A stretch of 64,000 nucleotides of DNA from Chryseobacterium turcicum (GTDB lineage: Bacteria; Bacteroidota; Bacteroidia; Flavobacteriales; Weeksellaceae). This document shows positions 43,536 to 50,439 of this stretch, piece by piece. The stretch covers positions 1,716,001 through 1,780,000 of the forward strand of contig NZ_JAJNAY010000001.1 in assembly GCF_021010565.1 (NCBI RefSeq). The letters run 5' to 3'. Positions within the stretch are counted from its first letter, which is position 1. Each line of letters opens with the position of its first letter. The notes below the pieces were generated by a model. It worked only from the letters and a program-made list of their open reading frames with translations. It had not been told where the DNA came from and made no database searches. The position numbers were made by a program, and so were the translations under genes.

Positions 43536-45113
43536 ATGGTAATGTTTAGCATATTAGATTTAGAAAGCCAGTTTTCGAAACCGAAAATCAACAAATCAAA
43601 AAAGATGACTGTGCGTGAGTTTGAGGAACAAAGCAAAAATCACTTTGTAAGTTTTGTAGATGATACAATGGAGTCTTTTGATGTGCAGATTATTTTGAAT
43701 CCAAAATCTGAAATAATTAAATCTTCTTGCGACTGCAACAGTAAAGATTTTTGTTTTCATCAATTAGCATTGAGTATTTTTATTGCTGAGAATAATTCAG
43801 GAAAAACAACTTCTAAACGAACGAGTAAAAAGAAAATTTCTGAGGCTGAAATGATAATGGAAGATTTGAATTCCGAAGAGATGAAATCTTGGCTCCTTGA
43901 ATTTTTTAAAAAGAATAAAGATGCCGAGATGCAGTTTTTATTAGAGTTTGCCGAGGCCAAAAAAGAATTTTCGGATGATGAGATAAAACAAATTATTATA
44001 AAAACAACTCAATCGGTGGTCGGTAAAAAGAAAAATCTTACCGCTCAGGACGTTAAAAAGATTGTTGATTTAATTACAAAATCTTTGGAGCCTGTAGAGC
44101 AGTTTTTATTTCAAAATATTAATAAAGATCGTACTGTCGAAAAATTTCTTTTGATTAATAAGATAATTCTTGACTTTCAAATGTCGGTTTATACCTCTAG
44201 CACAAGAATTGATAAATTTTTAGAAAATTTTAAAATAAGATTTGTTTCAAATTTTAATTCTATAAAAGATATTGGGATTTGGGGAAAATCTGCCGAAAAA
44301 TACTGGAATATATTTTTAAAAGAAGATGAACTTTTAACTATTTATTTCTATGATTTTCTTTTTGAAATGTATCATTCCGGAACAAGAGAACAAAAAACAT
44401 TTATTGCAGAACTTGTTAGAAATCAAATTATTATTTGGATTGAAAATAAGGTAGATTTGAGAAACTCTATCAAAGAAGATTTGTTACCCATCATTGCTGA
44501 AAATGGTTTTTTCCCTTCCCTTCAAGCATATTTTCCAATTGCACTTTACGAAAATTCATATAATATCAAACTCATTAATGAAATTATAAAAATTGATGAG
44601 ATGAAAGCTGAAGAATTTTGTAAGAAGATTATTGATAAAAATACCAACGAAAAATATAATTTTCCTTATTACGAAATATTGGAGGGGTTGTATGGAAAAA
44701 CAAATAACATCCAAGGTTTAGCTTATGTGAAAAGGGGCAAATTTAATAGTGGTTATAATTTGGAAGACTATATTTTTATTGAACAAAATGAAGAAGATCG
44801 GGAAGTTTTTAAGAAATTCAGAAATCGAGTTTTATCTAACCTAAAAGGATCTTTTAGTAGTGATTCAAGATATTCTGAAATGTATTTTGCAATTTTAGAA
44901 CACGAAAAAAATTATAAAAAAATGCTGGAAGTTATGAATGATAATGTTCCAAGTGGTGTGATCAATAAATATGTGAAAAACTTGTATAATTTTGATCGTA
45001 AAAAGTTCTTAAGTGCTTCTATAAGAAGATCTAGCTGGAATAGCCAAGAAGAAGATGATGATGCTTTGATAGATTTTTTAATTGAAAAATACGATGTTGA
45101 TGAGATTAAATAA
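43536..45113 (+). CDS. SWIM zinc-finger protein
   Basis: 525 aa from ATG; a second ATG two codons later is equally possible. The SWIM finger C-x-C-xn-C-x-H is C65-D-C67-NSKDF-C73-F-H75 inside EIIKSSCDCNSKDFCFHQLALSIF. The rest (~90-525) is alpha-helical and acidic with no known domain (EDLNSEEMKSWLLEFFKKNKD; IIKIDEMKAEEFCKKIIDKN). SWIM proteins bind DNA or partner proteins and in bacteria often accompany SNF2 helicases or MoxR/VWA operons; none is here. It follows the alpha-2-macroglobulin terminator and seems to be transcribed alone. Confidence 0.8.
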   Translation: MVMFSILDLESQFSKPKINKSKKMTVREFEEQSKNHFVSFVDDTMESFDVQIILNPKSEIIKSSCDCNSKDFCFHQLALSIFIAENNSGKTTSKRTSKKKISEAEMIMEDLNSEEMKSWLLEFFKKNKDAEMQFLLEFAEAKKEFSDDEIKQIIIKTTQSVVGKKKNLTAQDVKKIVDLITKSLEPVEQFLFQNINKDRTVEKFLLINKIILDFQMSVYTSSTRIDKFLENFKIRFVSNFNSIKDIGIWGKSAEKYWNIFLKEDELLTIYFYDFLFEMYHSGTREQKTFIAELVRNQIIIWIENKVDLRNSIKEDLLPIIAENGFFPSLQAYFPIALYENSYNIKLINEIIKIDEMKAEEFCKKIIDKNTNEKYNFPYYEILEGLYGKTNNIQGLAYVKRGKFNSGYNLEDYIFIEQNEEDREVFKKFRNRVLSNLKGSFSSDSRYSEMYFAILEHEKNYKKMLEVMNDNVPSGVINKYVKNLYNFDRKKFLSASIRRSSWNSQEEDDDALIDFLIEKYDVDEIK

Positions 45114-45379
45114 CAGTTTTCAAGACCTATTTTCGGATTTGGGACGAATAGATTTTCAAGTTTGTTACTGTCCAAAATAAATGAACTTGAAAAAAAATAA
45201 TTTATTGAGCAAATAATGAGCAGTTTAAGTATGATAACTAACTGTTTATTAAATAATGTATACAACCTTATGAAATCTAAATTCTATAAATAGTAAATTT
45301 TAATGCATTATTTCGTGATTTAAAAATTGTGGAATAGTTTTTGACTGTAAGAAAATTGTAATTTTTAAATCAAATAATT

Positions 45380-45871
45380 ATGAAATTTTTAAAAGTAGTA
45401 TCTGCAGTATTGATGATGTTTGTAGTGGGTAATGTTTCTGCTCAAAAGAAGAAAACAGAGAAATTTGAGAAACTGCAAATAGAGATGTTTCCAAAAGCTA
45501 AAGAAGGGTATAAGCAAGTTTATATTCAATTGCCTGTTGCGAAAAATGAAAATGATTTGAAGGTAGAATTTTTTGTAGGGGTTGAAAAATTACTAGATTG
45601 TAACAATCACTTTCTAATGGGAAAAGTGGCAACTCAGGATTTGCAAGGTTGGGGTTACAACTATTATGAAGTAGAATCAAACGGTGAGACAGGCGGAACG
45701 TTAATGGCTTGCCCGGATCAGAAAAAGACTAAGAAATTTGTTTCTTTACAGCCAGAAATTGTAAGATATAACAGTAAGTTACCTTTGGTTTTTTATGTGC
45801 CTAAAGATTTGGAAGTGCGATACAGAGTTTTGCGCCCAGACGCAGGAATGAAAAAAGCCATTCAGAAATAA
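45380..45871 (+). CDS. eco: Ecotin, periplasmic serine-protease inhibitor (I11)
   Basis: 163 aa with signal peptide (VVSAVLMMFVVGNVSAQ). The ecotin layout is clear: MFPKAKEGYKQVYIQLP, E(F)FVGVEKLLDCNNHFLMG, the reactive loop GGTLMACPDQKKTKKFV with P1 Met (M109) and the loop cysteine C111 pairing with C74, then VRYNSKLPLVFYVPKDLEVRYRVLRP. Ecotin dimers block trypsin, chymotrypsin and elastase-type proteases, guarding cells against host or predator enzymes. It lies close to a large protease-trap homologue. It has its own terminator. Confidence 0.94.
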   Translation: MKFLKVVSAVLMMFVVGNVSAQKKKTEKFEKLQIEMFPKAKEGYKQVYIQLPVAKNENDLKVEFFVGVEKLLDCNNHFLMGKVATQDLQGWGYNYYEVESNGETGGTLMACPDQKKTKKFVSLQPEIVRYNSKLPLVFYVPKDLEVRYRVLRPDAGMKKAIQK

Positions 45872-45892
45872 ATTAAATAAGAATAATTAGTC

Positions 45893-45928
45893 AAGCTCCA
45901 TGCAAATTTGTGTGGAGCTTTTTTTTGC
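45893..45928 (+). terminator. Terminator after ecotin
   Basis: AAGCTCCA, loop TGCAAATTTGTG, TGGAGCTT leading into a run of T. Its place 20 bp after the stop supports a monocistronic ecotin transcript. Confidence 0.8.
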
Positions 45929-45992
45929 AGTTATTATCAATAATTCACGATTCAAATTCAAAAAAAATATTTCAATGAAACGAAAAAACTGA

Positions 45993-46000
45993 TATATTTG
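45993..46000 (+). promoter_or_regulatory. -7 box of the DUF1569 gene cluster
   Basis: TATATTTG matches TAnnTTTG, 21 nt before the ATG. The genes that follow on the same strand are closely spaced and could share it. No clear -33 TTTG is seen. Confidence 0.42.
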
Positions 46001-46021
46001 TTTCTAAAGATTTAGACAAAA

Positions 46022-46477
46022 ATGGAAAACGTATTTGAAGCAAAAGACGCTCAGAATTATATCAATAGAATCAATAATTTGGTAGAAGAAACACACGGTT
46101 TGTGGGGGAGAATGACGGTGGATCAAATGTTGGCGCATTGTTGTGTGTCTTACGAAATGGTTTACGAACCCGAAAAGCACAAAAAACCGGGGTCTATTGC
46201 TAAATTTATTTTAAAAACTTTTGTAAAACCAAAAGTGGTGAGCGAAAAAGCCTATCCCCACGATTCTCCTACTGCTCCTCAGTTTATCATTAAAGAAAGA
46301 AGAAATTTTGAAGAAGAAAAAAAGAGACTGATTGGTTTTATTCAAAAAACACAACAGTTGGGAGCGACTGCTTTTGATGGTAAAGAATCATTTTCTTTTG
46401 GAAAATTAAAATCTCAGGAATGGAATAACATGTTTGCTAAGCATCTTAATCACCATCTGAGCCAGTTTGGAGTTTAA
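46022..46477 (+). CDS. DUF1569 (DinB-like) protein
   Basis: 151 aa, cytoplasmic. WGRMTVDQMLAHCCVSYEMVYEPEK carries the first metal-binding-type His, and FAKHLNHHLSQFGV at the end carries the H-x3-H pair typical of DinB-superfamily four-helix bundles. PYPHDSPTAPQF-like (KAYPHDSPTAPQFII) is the DUF1569 signature. The superfamily binds divalent metal and includes thiol transferases, but this group has no assigned reaction. The next gene starts 12 bp away. Confidence 0.8.
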   Translation: MENVFEAKDAQNYINRINNLVEETHGLWGRMTVDQMLAHCCVSYEMVYEPEKHKKPGSIAKFILKTFVKPKVVSEKAYPHDSPTAPQFIIKERRNFEEEKKRLIGFIQKTQQLGATAFDGKESFSFGKLKSQEWNNMFAKHLNHHLSQFGV

Positions 46478-46489
46478 AATTTACAAACG

Positions 46490-46960
46490 ATGAAAAAACT
46501 TTTATTACTACTTATTCTTATCTCCAATTTTGCTTTTGCACAAATGCCAAATATTTCTAATGTCTGGCTGAATAATTCAAAGCCATATGTGGGTACTATC
46601 GGTAATCATAAAGAAGTCATTAAACTTAAAATAGAAATTTCTGAGCAGGATAAGAAAAAGGATCAGGAATATTTTGTTTCAGGATATTCTGTAGTAGAAA
46701 ATAATCATTCAAAATTTGAGGGGAAGTTCAAAATTACCAAGTATAAAGACACGAAAAACAAAGGTGTTGTGTATGGTGATTATGAGTTGGCAGAAGAAGT
46801 GAAAGGAAAGCATTCCGGGATTTTTACGGGTAAATTTATTTATACTTTTAAATGGAATAAAGCCACCGAAAAAATTGAAAGCCAAAACATCGAATTAATG
46901 GGTGACTGGAAAAGCTATGATAAAACATTAAACTTTAAGACCCACCTTAAAAATCAATAA
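46490..46960 (+). CDS. Secreted protein of unknown function
   Basis: 156 aa with signal peptide (LLLLLILISNFAFAQ). The mature part reads NISNVWLNNSKPYVGTIG, EYFVSGYSVVENNHSKFEGKFKIT and GIFTGKFIYTFKWNKATEKIE, alternating strands that fit a small beta-barrel or sandwich. No cysteine or catalytic motif is seen. Spacing of 2 bp to the next gene and 12 bp to the previous one implies an operon. Confidence 0.6.
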   Translation: MKKLLLLLILISNFAFAQMPNISNVWLNNSKPYVGTIGNHKEVIKLKIEISEQDKKKDQEYFVSGYSVVENNHSKFEGKFKITKYKDTKNKGVVYGDYELAEEVKGKHSGIFTGKFIYTFKWNKATEKIESQNIELMGDWKSYDKTLNFKTHLKNQ

Positions 46961-46962
46961 GT

Positions 46963-47361
46963 ATGTTAAAAAAAACATTGGCGGTCATTGCCGGAATTAT
47001 TGTTGGTTCCATTTGTATTTGGGCGATTGAGACCCTTAATCATGTTATACATCCTTATCCTGAAGACATGAAGCCTAATGATATGGAAGGTTTTAAAAAC
47101 TATATAGAAAATCTGCCTTTCTTAGGGAAATTTATGGTAATTGTAGGGTATGCTGTTGGAGCCTTAGTTTCAGGGTTTGTAGCTACGAAAATTTCAAAAG
47201 ATGAAAAACCTACTGCAGCATTGATTTGTGGAGGTATATTTGCTTTTTTTACCATTTATAATATGACTGTTTTACCAACACCTATTTGGTTTTGGATTCT
47301 TGGAATTTTAGTTTGGATATTGGTTTTAGCAGGATATAAATTAGCTTTAAATAAAAAATAA
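46963..47361 (+). CDS. Small membrane protein, four helices
   Basis: 132 aa. Helices near 5-25 (LAVIAGIIVGSICIWAIE), 53-75 (KFMVIVGYAVGALVSGFVATKI), 85-103 (AALICGGIFAFFTIYNM) and 108-128 (IWFWILGILVWILVLAGYKL). The glycine-rich first helix and TKISKDEKPTAALICGG resemble a recurrent hypothetical family of Bacteroidota. It lies in an operon with VOC and DUF1569 genes; function unknown. Confidence 0.6.
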   Translation: MLKKTLAVIAGIIVGSICIWAIETLNHVIHPYPEDMKPNDMEGFKNYIENLPFLGKFMVIVGYAVGALVSGFVATKISKDEKPTAALICGGIFAFFTIYNMTVLPTPIWFWILGILVWILVLAGYKLALNKK

Positions 47362-47366
47362 AAGAT

Positions 47367-47738
47367 ATGAAATTAGGCGTATTTTCGCTAAGCTTGAGCG
47401 TGAAAGATCTTGCTAAATCTAAAGAATTTTACGAAAAATTAGGTTTTTCTGAAATGGGAGGAGGCATGGATAAAAATTATCTCATCATGAAAAACGGCAG
47501 TACATTAATCGGTCTTTTTCAGGCAATGTTTGACGGAAATATGTTAACCTTCAATCCGGGATGGGACGAAAATGCCCAAAACATCGAATCTTTTGATGAT
47601 GTACGAGTAATTCAGAAACATCTAAAAGAAAATAATATCGTATTAGATAAAGAAGCCGACGAAACAACAACCGGTCCTGAGCATATCTTCCTGAAAGACC
47701 CTGACGGAAATATGATTCTTATCGATCAACATCGTTAA
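47367..47738 (+). CDS. VOC-family (glyoxalase-like) protein
   Basis: 123 aa. The beta-alpha-beta-beta-beta repeats are clear: LGVFSLSLSVKDLAKSKEFYEKLGFSEMGG, then NYLIMKNGSTLIGLFQ and GPEHIFLKDPDGNMILIDQH with the conserved DPDGN. VOC proteins include glyoxalase I, dioxygenases and resistance proteins; the substrate cannot be read here. A short gap separates it from the four-helix membrane protein, and a repeat tract follows. Confidence 0.85.
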   Translation: MKLGVFSLSLSVKDLAKSKEFYEKLGFSEMGGGMDKNYLIMKNGSTLIGLFQAMFDGNMLTFNPGWDENAQNIESFDDVRVIQKHLKENNIVLDKEADETTTGPEHIFLKDPDGNMILIDQHR

Positions 47739-47740
47739 TT

Positions 47741-47872
47741 CGTGATGCGTGTTCCGTGTTTCGTGGTTCGAGTTTCGAGTTTCGCTCCTCGAATCACGCA
47801 CCTCGAAGCCCGAATCTCGCACCTCGTACCTCGCACCTCGCATCCCGAACCTCAAATCAAACCTCAAATAAA
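47741..47872. repeat. GC-rich inverted simple-repeat tract
   Basis: Left half: TGTTTCGTGGTTCGAGTTTCGAG; right half, on the opposite strand: the same 7-8 base words (GAGGTGCGAG, GATTCG, TTCGAG). Together they form an imperfect hairpin with little loop. The words (TTCG, GCGAG, CGGG-like) match those flanking the four-helix-bundle gene at 34.5-35.0 kb. An ORF on the minus strand here is only translated repeat. The tract may be a solo or MITE-like form of the same element. Confidence 0.55.
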
Positions 47873-47880
47873 AAAATATT

Positions 47881-48330
47881 ATGGCAACAGTAAATGTTTA
47901 TCTTACATTCAACGGAAATTGCAAAGAAGCTTTCGATTTTTATAAATCGGTTTTCGGTGGCGATTATCCTTACATCGGAACTTTTGGTGAAATGCCACCA
48001 CAAGAAAGAATGGAAATGTCTGCAGAAGATAAAGACAAAATCATGCATGTTTCTCTTCCAATTTCAAAAGAAACCATGTTGATGGGAAGTGATACAGGTG
48101 GAGAATGGTCTTCAAGTTTAAAATTTGGAAATAATTTTTCAGTCTCCATCAATGCAGATTCTAAAGAAGAAGCTGACAAACTTTTCAGCGGACTTTCTGA
48201 AGGTGGAAAAACTACAATGCCTCTTGCAGATACTTTCTGGGGTGCATATTTTGGAATGTTCACCGATAAATTTGATATCAACTGGATGGTAAATTATGAT
48301 GACCCTGCAAAAATGCAGCAACATCCTTAA
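47881..48330 (+). CDS. PhnB-like VOC-family protein
   Basis: 149 aa. VNVYLTFNGNCKEAFDFYKSVFGG starts the fold, followed by MSAEDKDKIMHVSLPISKETMLMGSDTG, then FSVSINADSKEEADKLFSGLSEGG and DTFWGAYFGMFTDKFDINWMVNY. This is the PhnB/3-demethylubiquinone-methyltransferase-like branch, in which most members lack a demonstrated reaction. The ATG directly follows the repeat tract, so that tract may sit in its leader. A terminator follows. Confidence 0.85.
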   Translation: MATVNVYLTFNGNCKEAFDFYKSVFGGDYPYIGTFGEMPPQERMEMSAEDKDKIMHVSLPISKETMLMGSDTGGEWSSSLKFGNNFSVSINADSKEEADKLFSGLSEGGKTTMPLADTFWGAYFGMFTDKFDINWMVNYDDPAKMQQHP

Positions 48331-48360
48331 AATTTATATTTTATATTTGAAATATAGTAA

Positions 48361-48398
48361 AACAATAACCGGCAATCATCTGTCGGTTATTGTTTTAT
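48361..48398 (+). terminator. Terminator after the PhnB-like gene
   Basis: AACAATAACCG, loop GCAATCATCTGT, CGGTTATTGTT followed by TTATAATT. The 11-bp perfect stem ends the 46-48.3-kb gene run. Confidence 0.8.
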
Positions 48399-48432
48399 AA
48401 TTAATTTTCTTTTTAGAATTAAAATTTGACTA

Positions 48433-48616
48433 AGAGCTTGTTTAAATTTGAATGGAAATAATTTATCACGCTGATTTTGCTGATTAAGCAGATTGATTTC
48501 TCTGTTTTTAATCTGCTAAATCTGTTTAATCTGCGAGAATTATATAAAAAAATGATTGAAAAAAAATCAAAAGCCAATCATATAGAATTTAAATTAATAA
48601 AACTTAAACAGGCTCT
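48433..48616. repeat. MITE-like element, copy 2 (complete)
   Basis: 184 bp with terminal inverted repeats AGAGCTTGTTTAAATTT and AAACTTAAACAGGCTCT (15 of 17 match). The inside is also palindromic (GCAGATT / AATCTGC words) and has no ORF. It matches the element at 6170-6505 but carries no insertion. About 150 bp of AT-rich DNA without recognised sites follow before the next gene, including a CTTTGTGCACTTTGTGTTT block near 48.73 kb that resembles one arm of the repeats at 49.2 and 50.2 kb. Confidence 0.72.
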
Positions 48617-48770
48617 AAGTTAATGATTAAGAAACTTGTTTTTCTTTGCTGAGTGAAATCGTAGATTCGACCTAGTCAAATGCCTTTGCGAACGAAAAAT
48701 ATTTTCAATGATTTAAATAAAACCTTTGTGCACTTTGTGTTTAAAAATATAGCTTTAAAAAATAAATAAG

Positions 48771-49163
48771 ATGAAATTTACAATTGATGAAATCAAAACA
48801 GAGCACCAAAAGGTAAAAAGTGGTGCCGATTTCCCGAAATATATTCAGGAAATAAAAAATATGGGAGTATCTCATTATACAACGTTTGTCGCTGGTGGAA
48901 GTACAAAATATTTTGATGCTGAAAATAATTTTGCAGAAACAGAAGCAAAATATGAGGTTTTAAACATTACAGAAAATGTAAATCTTGAGAATTTTAAAAT
49001 CAGATTAAAACTTCATCAGCAGGGTGGAACAGATTATCTCACCTTTTGTAAAGACTGTGCCGAAAATGGAATAAATGGCTGGAAAATGGATTTGAATAAA
49101 ATGATTTGCACTTACTTTGATAAAAACCAGAAAGATATTTTGACAGAACAAGTTCCTTCTTAA
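48771..49163 (+). CDS. DUF1398 family protein
   Basis: 130 aa, cytoplasmic. The family signature is clear: FPKYIQEIKNMGVSHYTTFVAGGSTKYFD, then FKIRLKLHQQGGTDYLTFCKDCAENGINGWKMDLNKMICTYFD. DUF1398 proteins are small, widespread and of unknown activity (E. coli YbcV-type). Single gene between repeat-rich gaps. Confidence 0.78.
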   Translation: MKFTIDEIKTEHQKVKSGADFPKYIQEIKNMGVSHYTTFVAGGSTKYFDAENNFAETEAKYEVLNITENVNLENFKIRLKLHQQGGTDYLTFCKDCAENGINGWKMDLNKMICTYFDKNQKDILTEQVPS

Positions 49164-49188
49164 TAAAGCTATTTAAACTAATTTTTGT

Positions 49189-49355
49189 TTAACCACAAAA
49201 GAGGCAAAAGAAATTTGAAATGTATATTACTTAGATATTCAAAGCTCTCAAAAGAATAAAAATCAAAGATTTTTGAAAACTTATGTGTTCTTTTTTAATT
49301 TTAAAAAATAAGCTTTAATAAAAATATCTAAATCTTTTGTGCCTTTTGTGGTTAA
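49189..49355. repeat. IR-bounded intergenic element (ACCACAAAAG type), copy A
   Basis: Left arm TTAACCACAAAAGAGGCAAAAG, written here in part as TTAACCACAAAAG + AGGCAAAAG; right arm CTTTTGTGCCTTTTGTGGTTAA is its near-exact inverse. The ~120-bp middle is AT-rich without a gene. It fills most of the gap between DUF1398 and DUF2490. A related element lies on the other side of DUF2490. Confidence 0.6.
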
Positions 49356-49475
49356 ATGAAAAGTTTAAACAAGTTTAATATTTGAAAAATTTCAATCTGT
49401 AATTTCTTTGGTGTTATAGATTTTTAATATTAATTTTGTTAATTACGATAGGTAATATAAATAAATATTGAGATT

Positions 49476-50150
49476 ATGAGGTTTTTAAGGAAGGTGGCTG
49501 TTGCAGTTTTGTGTTTTGGAAGTGTTTTATCATTCGCGCAGGAAAATGATTTGGGAGCTTGGTACATGTATTTTGGGAATAATAAAATCAATAAAAAGCT
49601 GAATTTTCATAATGAGATTCAATACCGTAATTTTGATGGAGTCGGTGATTTGGAGCAACTGTTAATCCGTACAGGAATTGGCTATGACCTTACAGAAAAC
49701 AATAATAATGTTTTGTTGGGATATGGTTTTATTTTGAGCCAGCCTTATGTAAAAGGTGAAAAGGTAGAAAATATAGAACACCGTATATTCCAACAGTTTA
49801 TTACAAAACAGAAGTTTGGAAGGTTTAATCTGCAACACCGTTACCGTTTAGAAGAGCGTTTTTTACAAGACGATTTCAGGATGAGGTTCCGTTATTTATT
49901 AGGATTGAATATTCCTGTTAACAATAAAGAAATGTTGCCTAAAACTTTATATATTTCAGCATATAATGAGATTTTTCTTAACTTAGATAGTCCTGTTTTT
50001 GATAGAAACAGGGTGTACGGAGCTTTAGGATATATTATTAATAAAAATATGAGAATTGAAGCGGGTTATATGAATCAGCTTCAGGAAAATAAAAACCGCG
50101 GACAAATACAAATCGGTTTTTATAATAATATTCCTTTTACTAAGAATTAA
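49476..50150 (+). CDS. DUF2490 outer-membrane-type protein
   Basis: 224 aa with signal peptide (VAVAVLCFGSVLSFAQ). The DUF2490 pattern is DLGAWYMYFGNNKINKKLNFHNEIQYRNFD, then LLGYGFILSQPY, IEHRIFQQFITKQKFGRFNLQHRYRLEERF and RFRYLLGLNIPVN, alternating strands of a porin-like beta-barrel. It is probably an outer-membrane protein of unknown role. It is a single gene bounded on both sides by related inverted-repeat elements. Confidence 0.83.
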   Translation: MRFLRKVAVAVLCFGSVLSFAQENDLGAWYMYFGNNKINKKLNFHNEIQYRNFDGVGDLEQLLIRTGIGYDLTENNNNVLLGYGFILSQPYVKGEKVENIEHRIFQQFITKQKFGRFNLQHRYRLEERFLQDDFRMRFRYLLGLNIPVNNKEMLPKTLYISAYNEIFLNLDSPVFDRNRVYGALGYIINKNMRIEAGYMNQLQENKNRGQIQIGFYNNIPFTKN

Positions 50151-50167
50151 TTCGGTATAAGATATTT

Positions 50168-50312
50168 TTAAACTGCAAAAGAAACAAAAGATTTTATGAG
50201 CTTTACGTTGTTCAATAGTTTTCAAAATTGTAAATGAAGTAAAATATTACCTTTTGCAGCCTTTGAAATCCTCTTTTTTTTAATCATTTCTTTTGTTTCT
50301 TTTGCGGTTAAA
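50168..50312. repeat. IR-bounded intergenic element (CCGCAAAAG type), copy B
   Basis: Left arm TTAAACTGCAAAAGAAAC followed by AAAAGA; right arm TCTTTTGTTTCTTTTGCGGTTAA is its inverse with a few mismatches. The ~95-bp middle holds a palindrome-poor AT-rich stretch. The arms relate to copy A (TTAACC-R-CAAAAG core). About 125 bp without features remain before the antiporter gene. Confidence 0.55.
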
Positions 50313-50439
50313 ATTTATGTCTCAAAAAATTAAAGTAAAAAAGACTTAGATTCGGTCTTTAAAAATAGAATCTATAAAGAGTTTTCAAAACTCACAAAAA
50401 CTAAAATACTTTTTTTTAACAACTAAATAATCACAGACC

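Noticed and set aside
47643..47867. Minus-strand ORF rich in VRDSGFEVRDSRSE-like repeats
   Set aside because: It is translated simple repeat plus the shadow of the VOC gene; the repetition comes from the DNA tract, not from protein.
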